A DNA stretch of 64,000 bases from Azospirillum isscasi (GCF_030849505.1 NZ_JAUJFI010000007.1:1-64000), one strand, 5' to 3'; numbered from the stretch's first letter, positions 32,510 through 44,516 are shown. The notes: generated by a model from the sequence alone, not told the origin. Numbers and translations: made by a program.

Positions 32510-34120
32510 TTACTTCTTGACCATGTAAACGCTGTCGTAGCTCTCGTTCACGCCGATGGCGGTCGTGACGGCGTTCTTGAAGCGCTTGTCGAGGAAGGTC
32601 GGGAACTCCATCTCCAGCAGCCAGGCGACCGGAACGTCCTCGACCAGGATCTTCTGGGCGGCGGAGTAGAGCTGCTGGCGCTCCTCGTCCTTGTTGGTCT
32701 GGGCGGCCTGGGCGAACAGCTTGTCCACCTCAGGGTTGGAGTAGCCCATGGTGTTGGAGAACATCACGCCCTTGCGGATGTTTTCCGACACGTAGGTGCG
32801 GGTGACGCCGAGCGCCGGGTCGCCGTACTGGTAGACGAAGTTGAAGGACAGGTCGTAGTCCCAGTTGGACACGCGGTTGACCCAGCCGGCGGCGTCGGTG
32901 GTCTCCAGCGTCACGTCCACGCCGACGCGCTTCATCGCCTGCTTCACATACTCGCCCAGCCGGGTCCAGGTCTCGCCGTAGGGCATGACGAGCAGGCGGA
33001 CCTTGGCGCGGGTGCCGTCGGCCCCCTTCTTGAAACCGGCCTCCTCAAGCAGCGCCTCGGCCTTCTTCGGGTCGTAGTCGTACTTGCGGACGTTGGGCTC
33101 GTGGAAGCGGGTGACCGAGTTCACCGGGCCGGTCGCCGGGCGGCCCAGGCCGAACCAGATCTTGTCGCGGATGAACTTGCGGTCGATGGCGTGCATCATC
33201 GCCTGCCGGAAGCGCTTGTCGTCCAGCGGCTTGTTGCGCGTGTTGATCTCGATCCAGGACAGCGGCGCGAAGAACTCGTAGCCCTTGGTCGTCATCTCGA
33301 CGTTGGGCAGGCCCTTCAGGCGCGGGACGTCGAAGGTTTCGATGTCGTTGAACTGGGTCTGCTGGACGGTGCCCTGCTCCACGGCGACGGCGCGCGAGGC
33401 GGCGTCGGGGATCACGCGGAAATAGATGTCGTCCAGATAGGGCTTGCCCGCCTTCCAGTATTCGTCGTTGCGGACGAGATGGATGTAGGAGCCCTTCACC
33501 CACTCCTTGAACTTGAAGGGGCCGGTGCCGATGGGGGTGGCGTTGGCCGGGTTGGTCTTGTAGTCGGTGCCTTCATAGATGTGCTTCGGGATCATCGGGG
33601 CCGAAGACACTTCGAAGGACTGGAGGAACGGGCCGAACGGCTCCTTCAGGGTGAAGCGGACGGTGTGGTCGTCCAGCGCCTCGATCTTCTCGCACTTGGA
33701 GAAGGTGGCGCGGGCGCGCGGGTGCGCCTCGATCAGGAACTTGGAGGTGGAGAAGACCACGTCGTGGGCGGTGAAGGGCTTCCCATCGTGCCACTTGGCG
33801 TTCTTCACCAGCTTGAAGGTGTAGACCTTGCCGTCGGGCGACACCTCCCAGCTTTCCGCCAGTTCCGGCTGCGGGGTCAGATCGAAACCGAAGGTCAGCA
33901 GGCCCTGGTAGATCTTGCCGGCGACCGTCTGCGTCGGCGCCTGCTGGTTGAGGCCCAGCACCAGGATCGGCGGTTCCGGCTGGACGATGATGTTCATCGT
34001 GCCGCCGCGCTCCTGCGCGACGGCCACGCCGGGAACGGACAGCGCCACCGGCGCCGCCAGCGCGGCGGCCAGCGCCGCGGCGGTCAGGCTTTGTCGAAAA
34101 TGGCGCAAACGATTGCTCAT
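32510..34120 (-). CDS. ABC transporter substrate-binding protein, family 5 (DppA/OppA type)
   Basis: A 536-aa periplasmic binding protein. The signal peptide (about 1-36) ends near VAVAQERGG. Family features include the GLLTFGFDLTPQPELAESWE block, YTFKLVKNAKWHDGKPFTAHDVVFS (in parts, about 95-125) and GTGPFKFKEW near residue 195. It binds peptides or other oligomeric or amide substrates for the permeases downstream. It follows the deacylase gene by 39 bp. Confidence 0.92.
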   Translation of the reverse strand: MSNRLRHFRQSLTAAALAAALAAPVALSVPGVAVAQERGGTMNIIVQPEPPILVLGLNQQAPTQTVAGKIYQGLLTFGFDLTPQPELAESWEVSPDGKVYTFKLVKNAKWHDGKPFTAHDVVFSTSKFLIEAHPRARATFSKCEKIEALDDHTVRFTLKEPFGPFLQSFEVSSAPMIPKHIYEGTDYKTNPANATPIGTGPFKFKEWVKGSYIHLVRNDEYWKAGKPYLDDIYFRVIPDAASRAVAVEQGTVQQTQFNDIETFDVPRLKGLPNVEMTTKGYEFFAPLSWIEINTRNKPLDDKRFRQAMMHAIDRKFIRDKIWFGLGRPATGPVNSVTRFHEPNVRKYDYDPKKAEALLEEAGFKKGADGTRAKVRLLVMPYGETWTRLGEYVKQAMKRVGVDVTLETTDAAGWVNRVSNWDYDLSFNFVYQYGDPALGVTRTYVSENIRKGVMFSNTMGYSNPEVDKLFAQAAQTNKDEERQQLYSAAQKILVEDVPVAWLLEMEFPTFLDKRFKNAVTTAIGVNESYDSVYMVKK

Positions 34121-34159
34121 GTCTGAAGCCCCCTTATCGTTGATTCCAAATTGCTGATT

Positions 34160-35473
34160 CTAATCCGCGATCGGCTCCAGGCCGCACCAGTCGGCCATGA
34201 ACAGCGCCAGCACGGCGGTCACCTTCGCCATGCTGTCGAGCGAGACGGACTCGTCGATTCCGTGGATGCGCTCCGCCTCCGGGCCGTAGCAGGTGGCCGG
34301 CGTGTCGCCGTAGAGCACGAAGTTGCGGACGTCGGTGGTGCAGGTCTGGGCCAGCTTCGGCGCCGGCGTCCCGAAGATCGATCGGTGCGCGGCGTCCAGC
34401 GCCTCCAGCATCGGATGATCGGGGGCCAGCGTGCAGCCCTCCGCCTGGAAGCCGCGGAAGATCACGCGGGCGTCGATCCCCTTGAGGTCGGAGTCGCTGC
34501 GGCAGGCATCGGCCACCGCGCGCTCGATCTCGGCGCTGACCTCGGCGGCGGCGCGGCCCGGCGGGAAGCCGAAGCGCAGCTCCATCCGGCAGCGGGTGGG
34601 GACGGAGGACGCCCATTCGCCGCCGTCGATGTGCCCGACGTTCAGGTTGTAGGGATGGTGGTGGTGGGCGTAGGCCGGATGCCGCCCGTCCGGATGGTTC
34701 CAGGCCGATTCCAGCGCCTTCAGATGCTTCAGCAGGCGGAAGGCCGCCTCGATGGCGTTCAGCCCGGCGCCGGTGTCCAGCACATGGGCGGGGCGGCCCG
34801 TCACCTCCAGCTCGCAGCGGATCACGCCGATCTGGGCGATCTGGAGCGTGTGGTTGAAGGGTTCCGGGATCACCGCGGCGTCGGCCTTGTAGCCGCGGGC
34901 GACGCAGGCGAGCGCGCCGTTGCCGGTGCATTCCTCCTCGACCACCGACTGGAGGTAGACCGGGGCGGCGGGCTGGACGCCCAAACTTTGCAGCGCCTTG
35001 AAGGCCATGACGTAGGCGGCGATGCCGGCCTTCATGTCGCCGGCCCCGCGCCCGTACAGCCGCCCGCCGCGGACCACCGGTTCGAAGGGCGGGGCGGACC
35101 ACAGCTCCTCCGGCCCGGTCGGCACCACGTCGATGTGGCCGTTCAGGATCAGCGATTTGCCGGTCGCCTTCCGGGGCTTGTGGACGCCGACGACGTTCTC
35201 GCGGCCTTCGTACGAGATCAGCGAGGGGGACCAGCCGGGCTGGGCCTTCAGCGCCTCCTCGTCGATGGCGAAGCGGTCCACCTCCAGGCCCATGCCCTGG
35301 AAGATCCGTTCCATGAGATCCTGCGCCGGGCCTTCCCGCCCCAGCAGGCTGGGGCTCCGGACCAGATCGGACAGCAGGCGCACTCCGTCCTCGCGCAGCA
35401 TTGCCACCGCGCCCAGGATCGCATCCCGGTCCACGGCTGCAATGTTCCGCTCACTCTCGTGGGATGCGGGCAT
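34160..35473 (-). CDS. ArgE/DapE-family deacylase (M20 peptidase)
   Basis: A 437-aa M20 metallo-hydrolase. Metal-site motifs are NGHIDVVPTGPEE (about 113-125), YGRGAGDMKAGIAAY (about 144-158) and VVEEECTGNGA (about 177-187). A dimerisation domain interrupts the catalytic domain around residues 205-320. Family members hydrolyse N-acyl groups from amino acids (N-acetylornithine, N-succinyl-diaminopimelate, and so on). It is the promoter-proximal gene of the minus-strand cluster and lies divergent from a LysR regulator, a common place for the pathway-specific enzyme. Confidence 0.88.
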   Translation of the reverse strand: MPASHESERNIAAVDRDAILGAVAMLREDGVRLLSDLVRSPSLLGREGPAQDLMERIFQGMGLEVDRFAIDEEALKAQPGWSPSLISYEGRENVVGVHKPRKATGKSLILNGHIDVVPTGPEELWSAPPFEPVVRGGRLYGRGAGDMKAGIAAYVMAFKALQSLGVQPAAPVYLQSVVEEECTGNGALACVARGYKADAAVIPEPFNHTLQIAQIGVIRCELEVTGRPAHVLDTGAGLNAIEAAFRLLKHLKALESAWNHPDGRHPAYAHHHHPYNLNVGHIDGGEWASSVPTRCRMELRFGFPPGRAAAEVSAEIERAVADACRSDSDLKGIDARVIFRGFQAEGCTLAPDHPMLEALDAAHRSIFGTPAPKLAQTCTTDVRNFVLYGDTPATCYGPEAERIHGIDESVSLDSMAKVTAVLALFMADWCGLEPIAD

Positions 35474-35688
35474 GACGACTCCGTTCTTACCACTCCGCCG
35501 CGCAGTCGTCCGTGTGTGTCCGCAAATCTCCGGAAAGAAACTGTGGTGATTTCGACTTTTGGACTATGACTCCCGTTTTGCCCTGTTGGGCTGCGCCGGG
35601 GATCGACCGCTGACTACCGGCGTATTACAATTCAGCTTCTCATCCTCCGCCAAATCGATAATCCTCATTGTCCGCATAAGCAGGATTT
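35474..35688. promoter_or_regulatory. Divergent promoter region of the catabolic cluster and its LysR gene
   Basis: 215 bp between the deacylase start (minus) and the LysR start (plus), lower in GC than the coding flanks, with an AT-rich core (ATTACAATTC near 35624 and AATCGATAATCCTCATTG near 35654). LysR proteins usually act on such divergent regions through T-N11-A boxes. Several loose matches occur, so I do not single one out. Confidence 0.55.
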
Positions 35689-36708
35689 ATGGCGATGGGA
35701 TTTCCCCCGATGACGGCACGCGATCTGGAGCGGCTCGGCCACCAGCTTGACTGGAACCTGCTGCGCACCTTCATGGTGATCGTGCAGGAGCAGGGCGTGA
35801 CCCGCGCGGCCCTGCGCCTCGGCCTGACCCAGCCGGCGGTCTCCCAGGCCCTGAAGCGGCTGGAGGAGCAGATAGGCCGCTGCCTGATCGAGCGCGGGCA
35901 GGGCCGCTTCCGGGTGACCGAGGCGGGCGAGATCATCTACGCCGAGGTGCTGGAGATCTACGGCAACATCTCCCGCTTCGCCGTGCTGATGCGCGACATC
36001 CGCGAGGAGATTTCCGGCCACATCCGAATCCTTCTGGCCAGCCGAATCCAATCGCTGCTGTTCGACGCCCTGCTGGAACGCTTCCACGCCACCCACCCGC
36101 AGGTGACCTTCCGGCTGGACGTGATGGCGAGCGCCGACGTCCACATGGCGATCCAGCAGAAGACGGGCTCGCTCGGCCTCTGCCTGATGCGGGAGCCGCC
36201 GCCGCTGGTCGAGCACGCGCTGTTCGCCCGCCAGATCTATCGGTTGTATTGCGGGCCGCGGCACCCTCTGTTCGGGCGCACCGGCCTGACCCTGAACGAC
36301 CTGCGCAGCGAGGGGTTCGTGTCCTTCACCTCCGACCAGATCGGCGGGGTGCTGTCGCCGCTGGCCGTCTTCCGCGCGCAGGAGGGAATCGAGAGCCGGA
36401 TCGTCGGCGCCTCGGTCAATCTGGACGAGGTGCGGCGGATGATTTCCGTCGGGCTGGGAATCGGGCCGCTGCCCCGGCATGTGGCGGAGCGGGACGTGCG
36501 CGACGGCCTGCTGTGGCCCCTGCCGCCGGAGGAGGGGGTGGCGCCGGTGGACATCCATCTGCTGTGGAATCCCGCCTCGAAAATGAACCGGGCGGAGCGC
36601 GCCTTCATCGAGCACTGCCGCGCCGCCATCGCCGCCATCCCCCTTGACCGCCGCTTCGATCAGGGCGCGGTGGACGAATGGATCGGCGGCCAGTTCGGCG
36701 GCGGCTGA
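35689..36708 (+). CDS. LysR-family transcriptional regulator
   Basis: A 339-aa regulator. The winged helix-turn-helix lies at about residues 20-80 (LLRTFMVIVQEQGVTRAALR, LTQPAVSQALKRLEEQIG), followed by the linker helix and an effector-binding domain to about residue 320. ATG at 35689 has AGGA upstream; ATG at 35710 is a weaker alternative. It is transcribed divergently from the 11-gene catabolic cluster, so the substrate or an intermediate is the expected inducer. Confidence 0.92.
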   Translation: MAMGFPPMTARDLERLGHQLDWNLLRTFMVIVQEQGVTRAALRLGLTQPAVSQALKRLEEQIGRCLIERGQGRFRVTEAGEIIYAEVLEIYGNISRFAVLMRDIREEISGHIRILLASRIQSLLFDALLERFHATHPQVTFRLDVMASADVHMAIQQKTGSLGLCLMREPPPLVEHALFARQIYRLYCGPRHPLFGRTGLTLNDLRSEGFVSFTSDQIGGVLSPLAVFRAQEGIESRIVGASVNLDEVRRMISVGLGIGPLPRHVAERDVRDGLLWPLPPEEGVAPVDIHLLWNPASKMNRAERAFIEHCRAAIAAIPLDRRFDQGAVDEWIGGQFGGG

Positions 36709-36978
36709 TTCCGTCGCCTGGAAGCAGTTTCCTGTCCGGGGGCGTGTGGGGATGTTGCGTCCGCGGCGACACGAATGTTCCTGCGGCCGGCTTGATGTTT
36801 TTCAAGCACAGGCAAAGTCTTGCGCAATAATCAAGTGTGACAATTTGCCGTTGGACCCACTTGGGTTGCAAGGTACTGTCCGCCGAACAACTGGCGGGGC
36901 CACGGTTCTCCGTGTTCCTGATGTTCCGCCGGTCCATGTGTTGCAACGGCAACCGGCTCAACAGGCACCCAGGCGGCA

Positions 36979-39294
36979 ATGAACATGGCGAGGGCTTCAC
37001 GCCGGACATCGTATCGGAACCGGGCTGCCGGACGGCTTGCGAAGCCGGGGCGGGGCGTTCCCTGCGGACCCGTGGGGCTGGACGCGCTGCGTTCGCCGGT
37101 CTGGCTGTTCGGGATGGAGGACGGCGGCCTGCGCTGGGCCAACGGCAGCGCGCGCGACCTGTGCGGGCCGGCGGCGGACCGGCTGGTGCTGCCGGAGGAG
37201 GCGCGGGCGCGCCTCGCGCTCCACCGGGCGGCCTTCGCGCGGGGGGAGGCGGTGACGGAACGGCTGACCTTCCGAACCCGCCGCGGGCCGGTGGCGGTGG
37301 ATTGTCTGTGCTCCGGCTGGAACGAGGGCGGGCGGGCCGGGCTGCTGGTGGAAGGGCGCCCGACGCCCGAAGAACGGCCTGCGGTGGCGGACGCCGGACC
37401 GGCCGGACCGGCCGAACCGGACGACTCCCGTGCACGGCTGGACGCCGTTCTGGCCAACGCGCCGGTCGGCATCCTGATCGTGGACGGCGAGCGCCGCATC
37501 CTGCGCCTGAACGAGGCGATGGCGGCCATCGTGCACCGTCCGATGGAGGCGATGACCGGGGCGACCACGCGCGTCATCTATGGCGACGAGGCGGTCTACG
37601 AGGACATCGGGCGCCGGGCCTACCCGGTCATGGCGCGGGGCGAGACCTTCGACGACACCATTCCCATGCGCCGGGGCGACGGCGGCGAGATCTGGTGCCG
37701 CATCATCGGGCGCCGGATTCACAAGGAACTCCACGCGCTCGGCTATGTGTGGATCATCGAGGACGTGACGGTCCGCCGCCGCGCCGAACAGACGGTCAAC
37801 GACCGCATCGCCTTCCAGCGCGTCCTGCTGGACACGGTGCCGGTGCCGATCTTCATCCAGGACGTGTCGGGCTTCTACACCGACGCGAACGCCGCGCTGG
37901 AGGACTGGCTGGGGCTGGACCGGCAGGCGCTGTTCGGCAAGATGGTGCCCGACCTCGCCCCGCAGGACCTGGCCGATCTGGACGACGCCGCCAACGAGGC
38001 GCTGCTGTCCACCGGACGGACCCAGACCTTCGAAACGCAGGTCCGCTGCGCCAACGGCGCGCTGCGCGACGTGGTGGTCTCCAAGGCGGTCTATTGCCGG
38101 AACGGCGACAAGCCGGCGGGCATCGTCGGCGCGATGGTGGACATCAGCGAGCGCAAGCGCGCCGAGCAGGCACTGCTGGAGCGCCACGCCCTGTTCGAGC
38201 AGATGTTCGTCTCCAGCCGTGCGGTGAAGCTGCTGATCGACCCGGCCAGCGGCGTGATCGAGGACGCCAACCCGGCGGCGGCGGCCTTCTACGGCCATGC
38301 GCTGGAGGCGCTGCGCGGCCTGCCGCTCGACGCCATCGGCGTCCCGCCGGGGGAGGGGGCGCCGGAGGGGCTGGTGTCCGGCCCCGGCTGGGTCCGGCAC
38401 GAGGGCAGCCTGACCGTGCTGAGCCGTCACCGCCTGGCGTCGGGCGAGGTCCGCGACGTGGAGATCTACGGCAGTCCGGTGCGGGTCAACGGGCGCCGTC
38501 TCCTGCTGTCGCTGGTCCACGACATCACCGAGCGCTGCCGGGCGGAGGCCGCCCTGCGTGGCAAGACGGAGGAGCTGGAACGCTCCAACGCGGAGTTGGA
38601 GGCCTTCGCCTACGTCGCCTCGCACGATCTGCGGCAGCCGCTGCGCACCATCAACAGCTACCTGACGCTGCTCCAGAGCGATCTGGCTGGAACGCTGGAG
38701 GAGGAGACGGCGGAGTACATGCGCTTCGCCCGCGACGGCGCACAGCGCATGGACCGGCTGATCGTGGACCTGCTGGAATACAGCCGGGTGGGGCGCCGCG
38801 CGCACGGTCTCGGCCCGGTGGATCTCGGCGGCGTGGTGAGCACCGCGCTGCTGAACCTCCAGGCCGCCATCGGCGAGGCGGCGGCGGCGGTGGCGGTGGC
38901 GGACGCCCTGCCCCTGGTGGCCGGCGACGAGAACGAGCTGGTGCGGCTGTTCCAGAACCTGATCGGCAACGCCGTGAAATACCGCAGGGCGGACACCGCC
39001 CCCGTCGTCCGCGTCACCTGCCGGCGCGAGGGAGCCCAATGGGTCTTCGGCGTGCGCGACAACGGCATCGGGATCGCGCCGGAGCATCGCGAGCGCGTGT
39101 TCGGCATCTTCCAGCGCCTGCACCGCCGCGACGAGTATGAAGGAACCGGGGTGGGGCTCGCCGTCTGCAAGAAGATCGTCGAGCATCATGGCGGGCGCAT
39201 CTGGGTGGAGGCTGCGGAGGGCGAGGGCAGCCACGTCCGCTTCACCCTGCCCGTGGAACGGCGGAGCGAGCGGCCCGTGGGAGGAGCCGAATGA
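36979..39294 (+). CDS. PAS-domain sensor histidine kinase (HK1)
   Basis: A 771-aa kinase without clear membrane segments, so probably cytosolic. About four PAS-like domains: 35-130 (degenerate), 145-270, 275-395 and 400-515, with junctions such as VDISERKRAEQALLERH and VHDITERCRAEAALRGK. The HisKA domain has His549 in YVASHDLRQPLRTINSYL; the HATPase has NLIGNAVKYR, DNGIGIAPEHRERVFGIFQRLH and GTGVGLAVCKKIVEHHGG. This transmitter type is found in cyanobacterial-phytochrome-like kinases that pair with small single-domain regulators. Its stop overlaps the HK2 start by 4 bp. Confidence 0.9.
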   Translation: MNMARASRRTSYRNRAAGRLAKPGRGVPCGPVGLDALRSPVWLFGMEDGGLRWANGSARDLCGPAADRLVLPEEARARLALHRAAFARGEAVTERLTFRTRRGPVAVDCLCSGWNEGGRAGLLVEGRPTPEERPAVADAGPAGPAEPDDSRARLDAVLANAPVGILIVDGERRILRLNEAMAAIVHRPMEAMTGATTRVIYGDEAVYEDIGRRAYPVMARGETFDDTIPMRRGDGGEIWCRIIGRRIHKELHALGYVWIIEDVTVRRRAEQTVNDRIAFQRVLLDTVPVPIFIQDVSGFYTDANAALEDWLGLDRQALFGKMVPDLAPQDLADLDDAANEALLSTGRTQTFETQVRCANGALRDVVVSKAVYCRNGDKPAGIVGAMVDISERKRAEQALLERHALFEQMFVSSRAVKLLIDPASGVIEDANPAAAAFYGHALEALRGLPLDAIGVPPGEGAPEGLVSGPGWVRHEGSLTVLSRHRLASGEVRDVEIYGSPVRVNGRRLLLSLVHDITERCRAEAALRGKTEELERSNAELEAFAYVASHDLRQPLRTINSYLTLLQSDLAGTLEEETAEYMRFARDGAQRMDRLIVDLLEYSRVGRRAHGLGPVDLGGVVSTALLNLQAAIGEAAAAVAVADALPLVAGDENELVRLFQNLIGNAVKYRRADTAPVVRVTCRREGAQWVFGVRDNGIGIAPEHRERVFGIFQRLHRRDEYEGTGVGLAVCKKIVEHHGGRIWVEAAEGEGSHVRFTLPVERRSERPVGGAE

Positions 39295-40916
39295 CCGCGC
39301 TGCCCGCGCCGGCGGCCCTGGCGCGCCTGGACGGCCCGCTGCGGCGTTACGGCTGGCTGGCCGCCGGCCAGCTTCTGGTGACGGTCCTGCTGGCCGCCGG
39401 CTTTCTCTGGGTGGACAGCCTCTACACCCGCTACCTGATCGCCGAACGGCGTGCGGCGGCGGCCCTGACCGCCGTCAGCGCCGCCAGCACCCTGTCCAGC
39501 GCGGTGAACGAACGGCTGGCGCTGGTGCGCGGGCTGACCGCCTTCGTCGGGGTGGAGGCTCATGCCGGCACGCTGGACGCGCAGTTCGCGCCCTTCGCGG
39601 AGGGGCTGCGCCGGTCGGTGACCGGCGTGCGCGGCGTGTCCGCCGCCCCCGGCTTCGTCGTCCGCCACATCCACCCGCTGGACGGCAACCAGCGCGTCTT
39701 CGGCACCGCGCTGCTGTCCGATCCGCGTCCGGGCTATGCCGAGACGGTGCAGCGGGCGCTGGTGACCGGCGACGTTACGGTCTATGGCCCGGTCGATCTG
39801 ATGCAGGGCGGGCGCGGGCTGATCGCGCGGCAGATCGTGTTCGGCAAGGACCGCCCCTGGGGGGCCGTGGGCATGGTCTTCGACCTGAAGCCCATCCTGG
39901 ACGAGGCGCGGCTGGAGGCCATGCCGCAGGACCTGGCCTTCCTGCTGCGCGCCGAGACCGGCGTGGTGGTGGCGGGGGAGGGGGCGGTGCTGCGCCAGTC
40001 GCCCATCGTCGAGACGATCACCCTGACCGACGGCACCTGGGAATTCGCCCTGGCCCCGCGCGCCGGCTGGCTGGCCGCCGCCCGCGCGGAGCCGGCCTAC
40101 ACCGCCTTCCTGGGGGTCTTCGCCCTGCTGGCCCTGATGACCGAGGCGCTGGCCTATCTGATGCTGAGCCGGCGCCGCACGCTGGAGCGGCTGGTGGAGC
40201 GGCGCACCGGCGAGCTGGACGGCCTGAACCGGGAGCTGGAGCGCTTCGCCTACGTCACCGCCCACGACCTCCAGGAACCGCTGCGCGCCATCGCCAGCTA
40301 CACCCAGCTTCTGGAGCGCCATTTCCAGGGCCGGCTGGACGAGGAGGGGGCGGAGTTCATCCGCCAGATCGTGGACGGCGCGTCGCGGCTGAAGATGCTG
40401 CTGCGCGACGTCCAGCTCTTCCTGGCGGAGGACCGCGTGCCGCTGTGCATCCGCCCGATCGCGGCGGGCGAGGCGCTGGACAGCGCGCTGGCGATCCTGG
40501 ACCGGCGCATCCGCGAGACCGGGGCCGTCGTGGCCGCCGAAGGGCTGGGCGCGGTGATGGCCGACGAACGCCGCCTGCGCGAGATCCTCGTCGTCCTGCT
40601 CGGCAACGCGGTGGAATACCGCCACCCCTACCGGGCCGCCGAGATCGCCGTGGTGCAGCGGCGCGACGGCAAGCAGGACGTGATCGACGTCCGCGACAAC
40701 GGAATCGGCATCGAGCCCCAGTACCGCGAACAGATCTTCGAGGTCTTCCGCCGCCTGCATTCGCGCGAGGAGCATCCCGGCACCGGCATGGGGCTGGCCA
40801 TCGCGCGCAAGATGGCGGAGCGGATGGGGGGCCGCATCACGCTCGAATCGGCGCCCGGCGTCGGCACCACCTTCTCCGTTCATCTTCCGCACGCCCGCCT
40901 GAGAGAAACGTCATGA
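39291..40916 (+). CDS. CHASE-domain membrane histidine kinase (HK2)
   Basis: A 541-aa kinase. Membrane segments at about residues 22-42 and 275-295 flank a periplasmic CHASE-type sensor (about 55-255, with VRGVSAAPGFVVRHIHPLDGN). The transmitter has His325 in YVTAHDLQEPLRAIASYTQLL and a HATPase with DNGIGIEPQYREQIFEVFRRLH and GTGMGLAIARKMAERMGG. The ligand is unknown. It is translationally coupled to HK1 (ATGA overlap). Confidence 0.9.
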   Translation: MTALPAPAALARLDGPLRRYGWLAAGQLLVTVLLAAGFLWVDSLYTRYLIAERRAAAALTAVSAASTLSSAVNERLALVRGLTAFVGVEAHAGTLDAQFAPFAEGLRRSVTGVRGVSAAPGFVVRHIHPLDGNQRVFGTALLSDPRPGYAETVQRALVTGDVTVYGPVDLMQGGRGLIARQIVFGKDRPWGAVGMVFDLKPILDEARLEAMPQDLAFLLRAETGVVVAGEGAVLRQSPIVETITLTDGTWEFALAPRAGWLAAARAEPAYTAFLGVFALLALMTEALAYLMLSRRRTLERLVERRTGELDGLNRELERFAYVTAHDLQEPLRAIASYTQLLERHFQGRLDEEGAEFIRQIVDGASRLKMLLRDVQLFLAEDRVPLCIRPIAAGEALDSALAILDRRIRETGAVVAAEGLGAVMADERRLREILVVLLGNAVEYRHPYRAAEIAVVQRRDGKQDVIDVRDNGIGIEPQYREQIFEVFRRLHSREEHPGTGMGLAIARKMAERMGGRITLESAPGVGTTFSVHLPHARLRETS

Positions 40917-40987
40917 ACCAGCCCGCAGGCATCGTCACCACCAAGGCCGCGGGCATGGCCCGCCGTGCCTTGCGGCCGCCGCGCTGA
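40913..40987 (+). CDS. Possible 24-aa ORF coupled to HK2
   Basis: An ATG overlaps the HK2 stop (ATGA) and opens 24 codons, beginning MNQPAGIVTTKAAGMARR and ending in a basic RALRPPR. It has the same 4-bp overlap as the neighbouring genes but no conserved content I recognise; it may be chance or the remnant of a longer reading frame. Confidence 0.25.
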   Translation: MNQPAGIVTTKAAGMARRALRPPR

Positions 40988-41012
40988 CGGCAGAGAGGGC
41001 AAGGACACCCCC

Positions 41013-42356
41013 ATGGATCACCACCCCCAGAAAACCATCACGATCCTGCTGGTCGAGGACGACGACGCGGACGCCGGGCTGGTCATCCGGGCCCTGCGCC
41101 CCTATGCCCGCCGCTTCGCCCTCACCCGCGCCACCTCGCACCAGGAGGCGCGGGCCTTCCTGCTGCGCAACGCCTGCGACGTGGTGCTGCTCGACCTGTC
41201 GCTTCCGGACAGCTTCGGCTTCGACACGGTGCGGCGGATGCGCGGCGATGTGCCGTCGCTGCCGCTGGTCGTGCTGACCGGGCTGGACGACGAGGACTTC
41301 GCGCTCCAGGCGCTGGCCGCCGGCACGCAGGACTATCTGGTGAAGGGGCAGGCCGACGGGCCGCTGGTCTGGCGGGCCATCCAGCACGCCATCGCCCGCA
41401 AGCGGCTGGAGGAGCAGCTCCGCCTGTCCGAGGAGAAGCTGGCCGGCATCATCGCGCTGGCCCAGGACGCCATCCTGACGACCGACGAGAATTTGAACAT
41501 CACCCTGTTCAACCCGGCGGCGGAGCGGCTGTTCGGCTACGCGTCGGACCAGATCGTCGGGCGTCCGGTGACCCTGCTGATCCCGGAGAGGGTGCGGCAC
41601 AGCCACGCGATGTTCGTGACGACCTTCGCCGAATCCAACGTCACCACCCGGGCCATGTCGGACCGCGGCGAGGTGACCGGCCTGACCTTCGACGGGCGCG
41701 AGTTTCCGGCGGAGGTCTCCATCGCCAAGCTGCAGCACCCCAACGGCATGCTCTACACCGCGGTGGTCCGCGACATCTCCGAACGCAAGCGGGTGGAGCA
41801 GGAGCTGCGCCGCATGGCCACCACCGACCCGCTGACCGGCCTGTGGAACCGCCGCCGCTTCATGGAGCTGTCGGAGGTCGAGCTGTCGCGGCTGCGCCGC
41901 TATGGCCGGCCCGTGTCGGTGCTGATGCTCGACATCGACCATTTCAAGGCCATCAACGACACCTATGGCCACGCCGCGGGCGACGAGGCGCTGTGCCTGC
42001 TGACCGGCCTCTGCCGGTCGGAACTGCGGGAGACCGACCATCTGGGCCGCCTGGGCGGTGAGGAATTCGCCGTTCTGCTTCCGGAAACCGGGCTGGACGA
42101 GGCGGCGGACGTCGCCGAGCGGCTGCGCCGGTGCCTTGCGGGCAGCGCGTTTGCGCTGTCCGGCGGAATCACGCTGCGGATGACCGTCAGCGTCGGCGTG
42201 GCGTCCTGCGCCGACGACGACACGACCGTCGACCGGGCGCTGGGGCGGGCCGACCGTGCCCTGTACCGGGCCAAGAACAGCGGACGGAACCGGGTCGTCA
42301 CGGAAACGGCCGGTCCGGATTCCGGGGCCGGCGGTCCGCCGGTCCAACCGGACTGA
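41013..42356 (+). CDS. Receiver-PAS-GGDEF diguanylate cyclase
   Basis: A 447-aa response regulator. Receiver domain 8-128 with Asp61 in VVLLDLSLPD and Lys111 in DYLVKGQ; PAS domain about 138-258; GGDEF domain about 268-430. The active site reads GGEEF (348-352), preceded at the usual distance by an RETD inhibitory-site motif (339-342), so it should make c-di-GMP and be feedback-controlled. ATG at 41013 follows AAGGA. Lying between HK2 and HK3, it is the likely output of these kinases. Confidence 0.92.
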   Translation: MDHHPQKTITILLVEDDDADAGLVIRALRPYARRFALTRATSHQEARAFLLRNACDVVLLDLSLPDSFGFDTVRRMRGDVPSLPLVVLTGLDDEDFALQALAAGTQDYLVKGQADGPLVWRAIQHAIARKRLEEQLRLSEEKLAGIIALAQDAILTTDENLNITLFNPAAERLFGYASDQIVGRPVTLLIPERVRHSHAMFVTTFAESNVTTRAMSDRGEVTGLTFDGREFPAEVSIAKLQHPNGMLYTAVVRDISERKRVEQELRRMATTDPLTGLWNRRRFMELSEVELSRLRRYGRPVSVLMLDIDHFKAINDTYGHAAGDEALCLLTGLCRSELRETDHLGRLGGEEFAVLLPETGLDEAADVAERLRRCLAGSAFALSGGITLRMTVSVGVASCADDDTTVDRALGRADRALYRAKNSGRNRVVTETAGPDSGAGGPPVQPD

Positions 42357-42368
42357 TCGGGGGATGAC

Positions 42369-44516
<2,148 letters not shown>

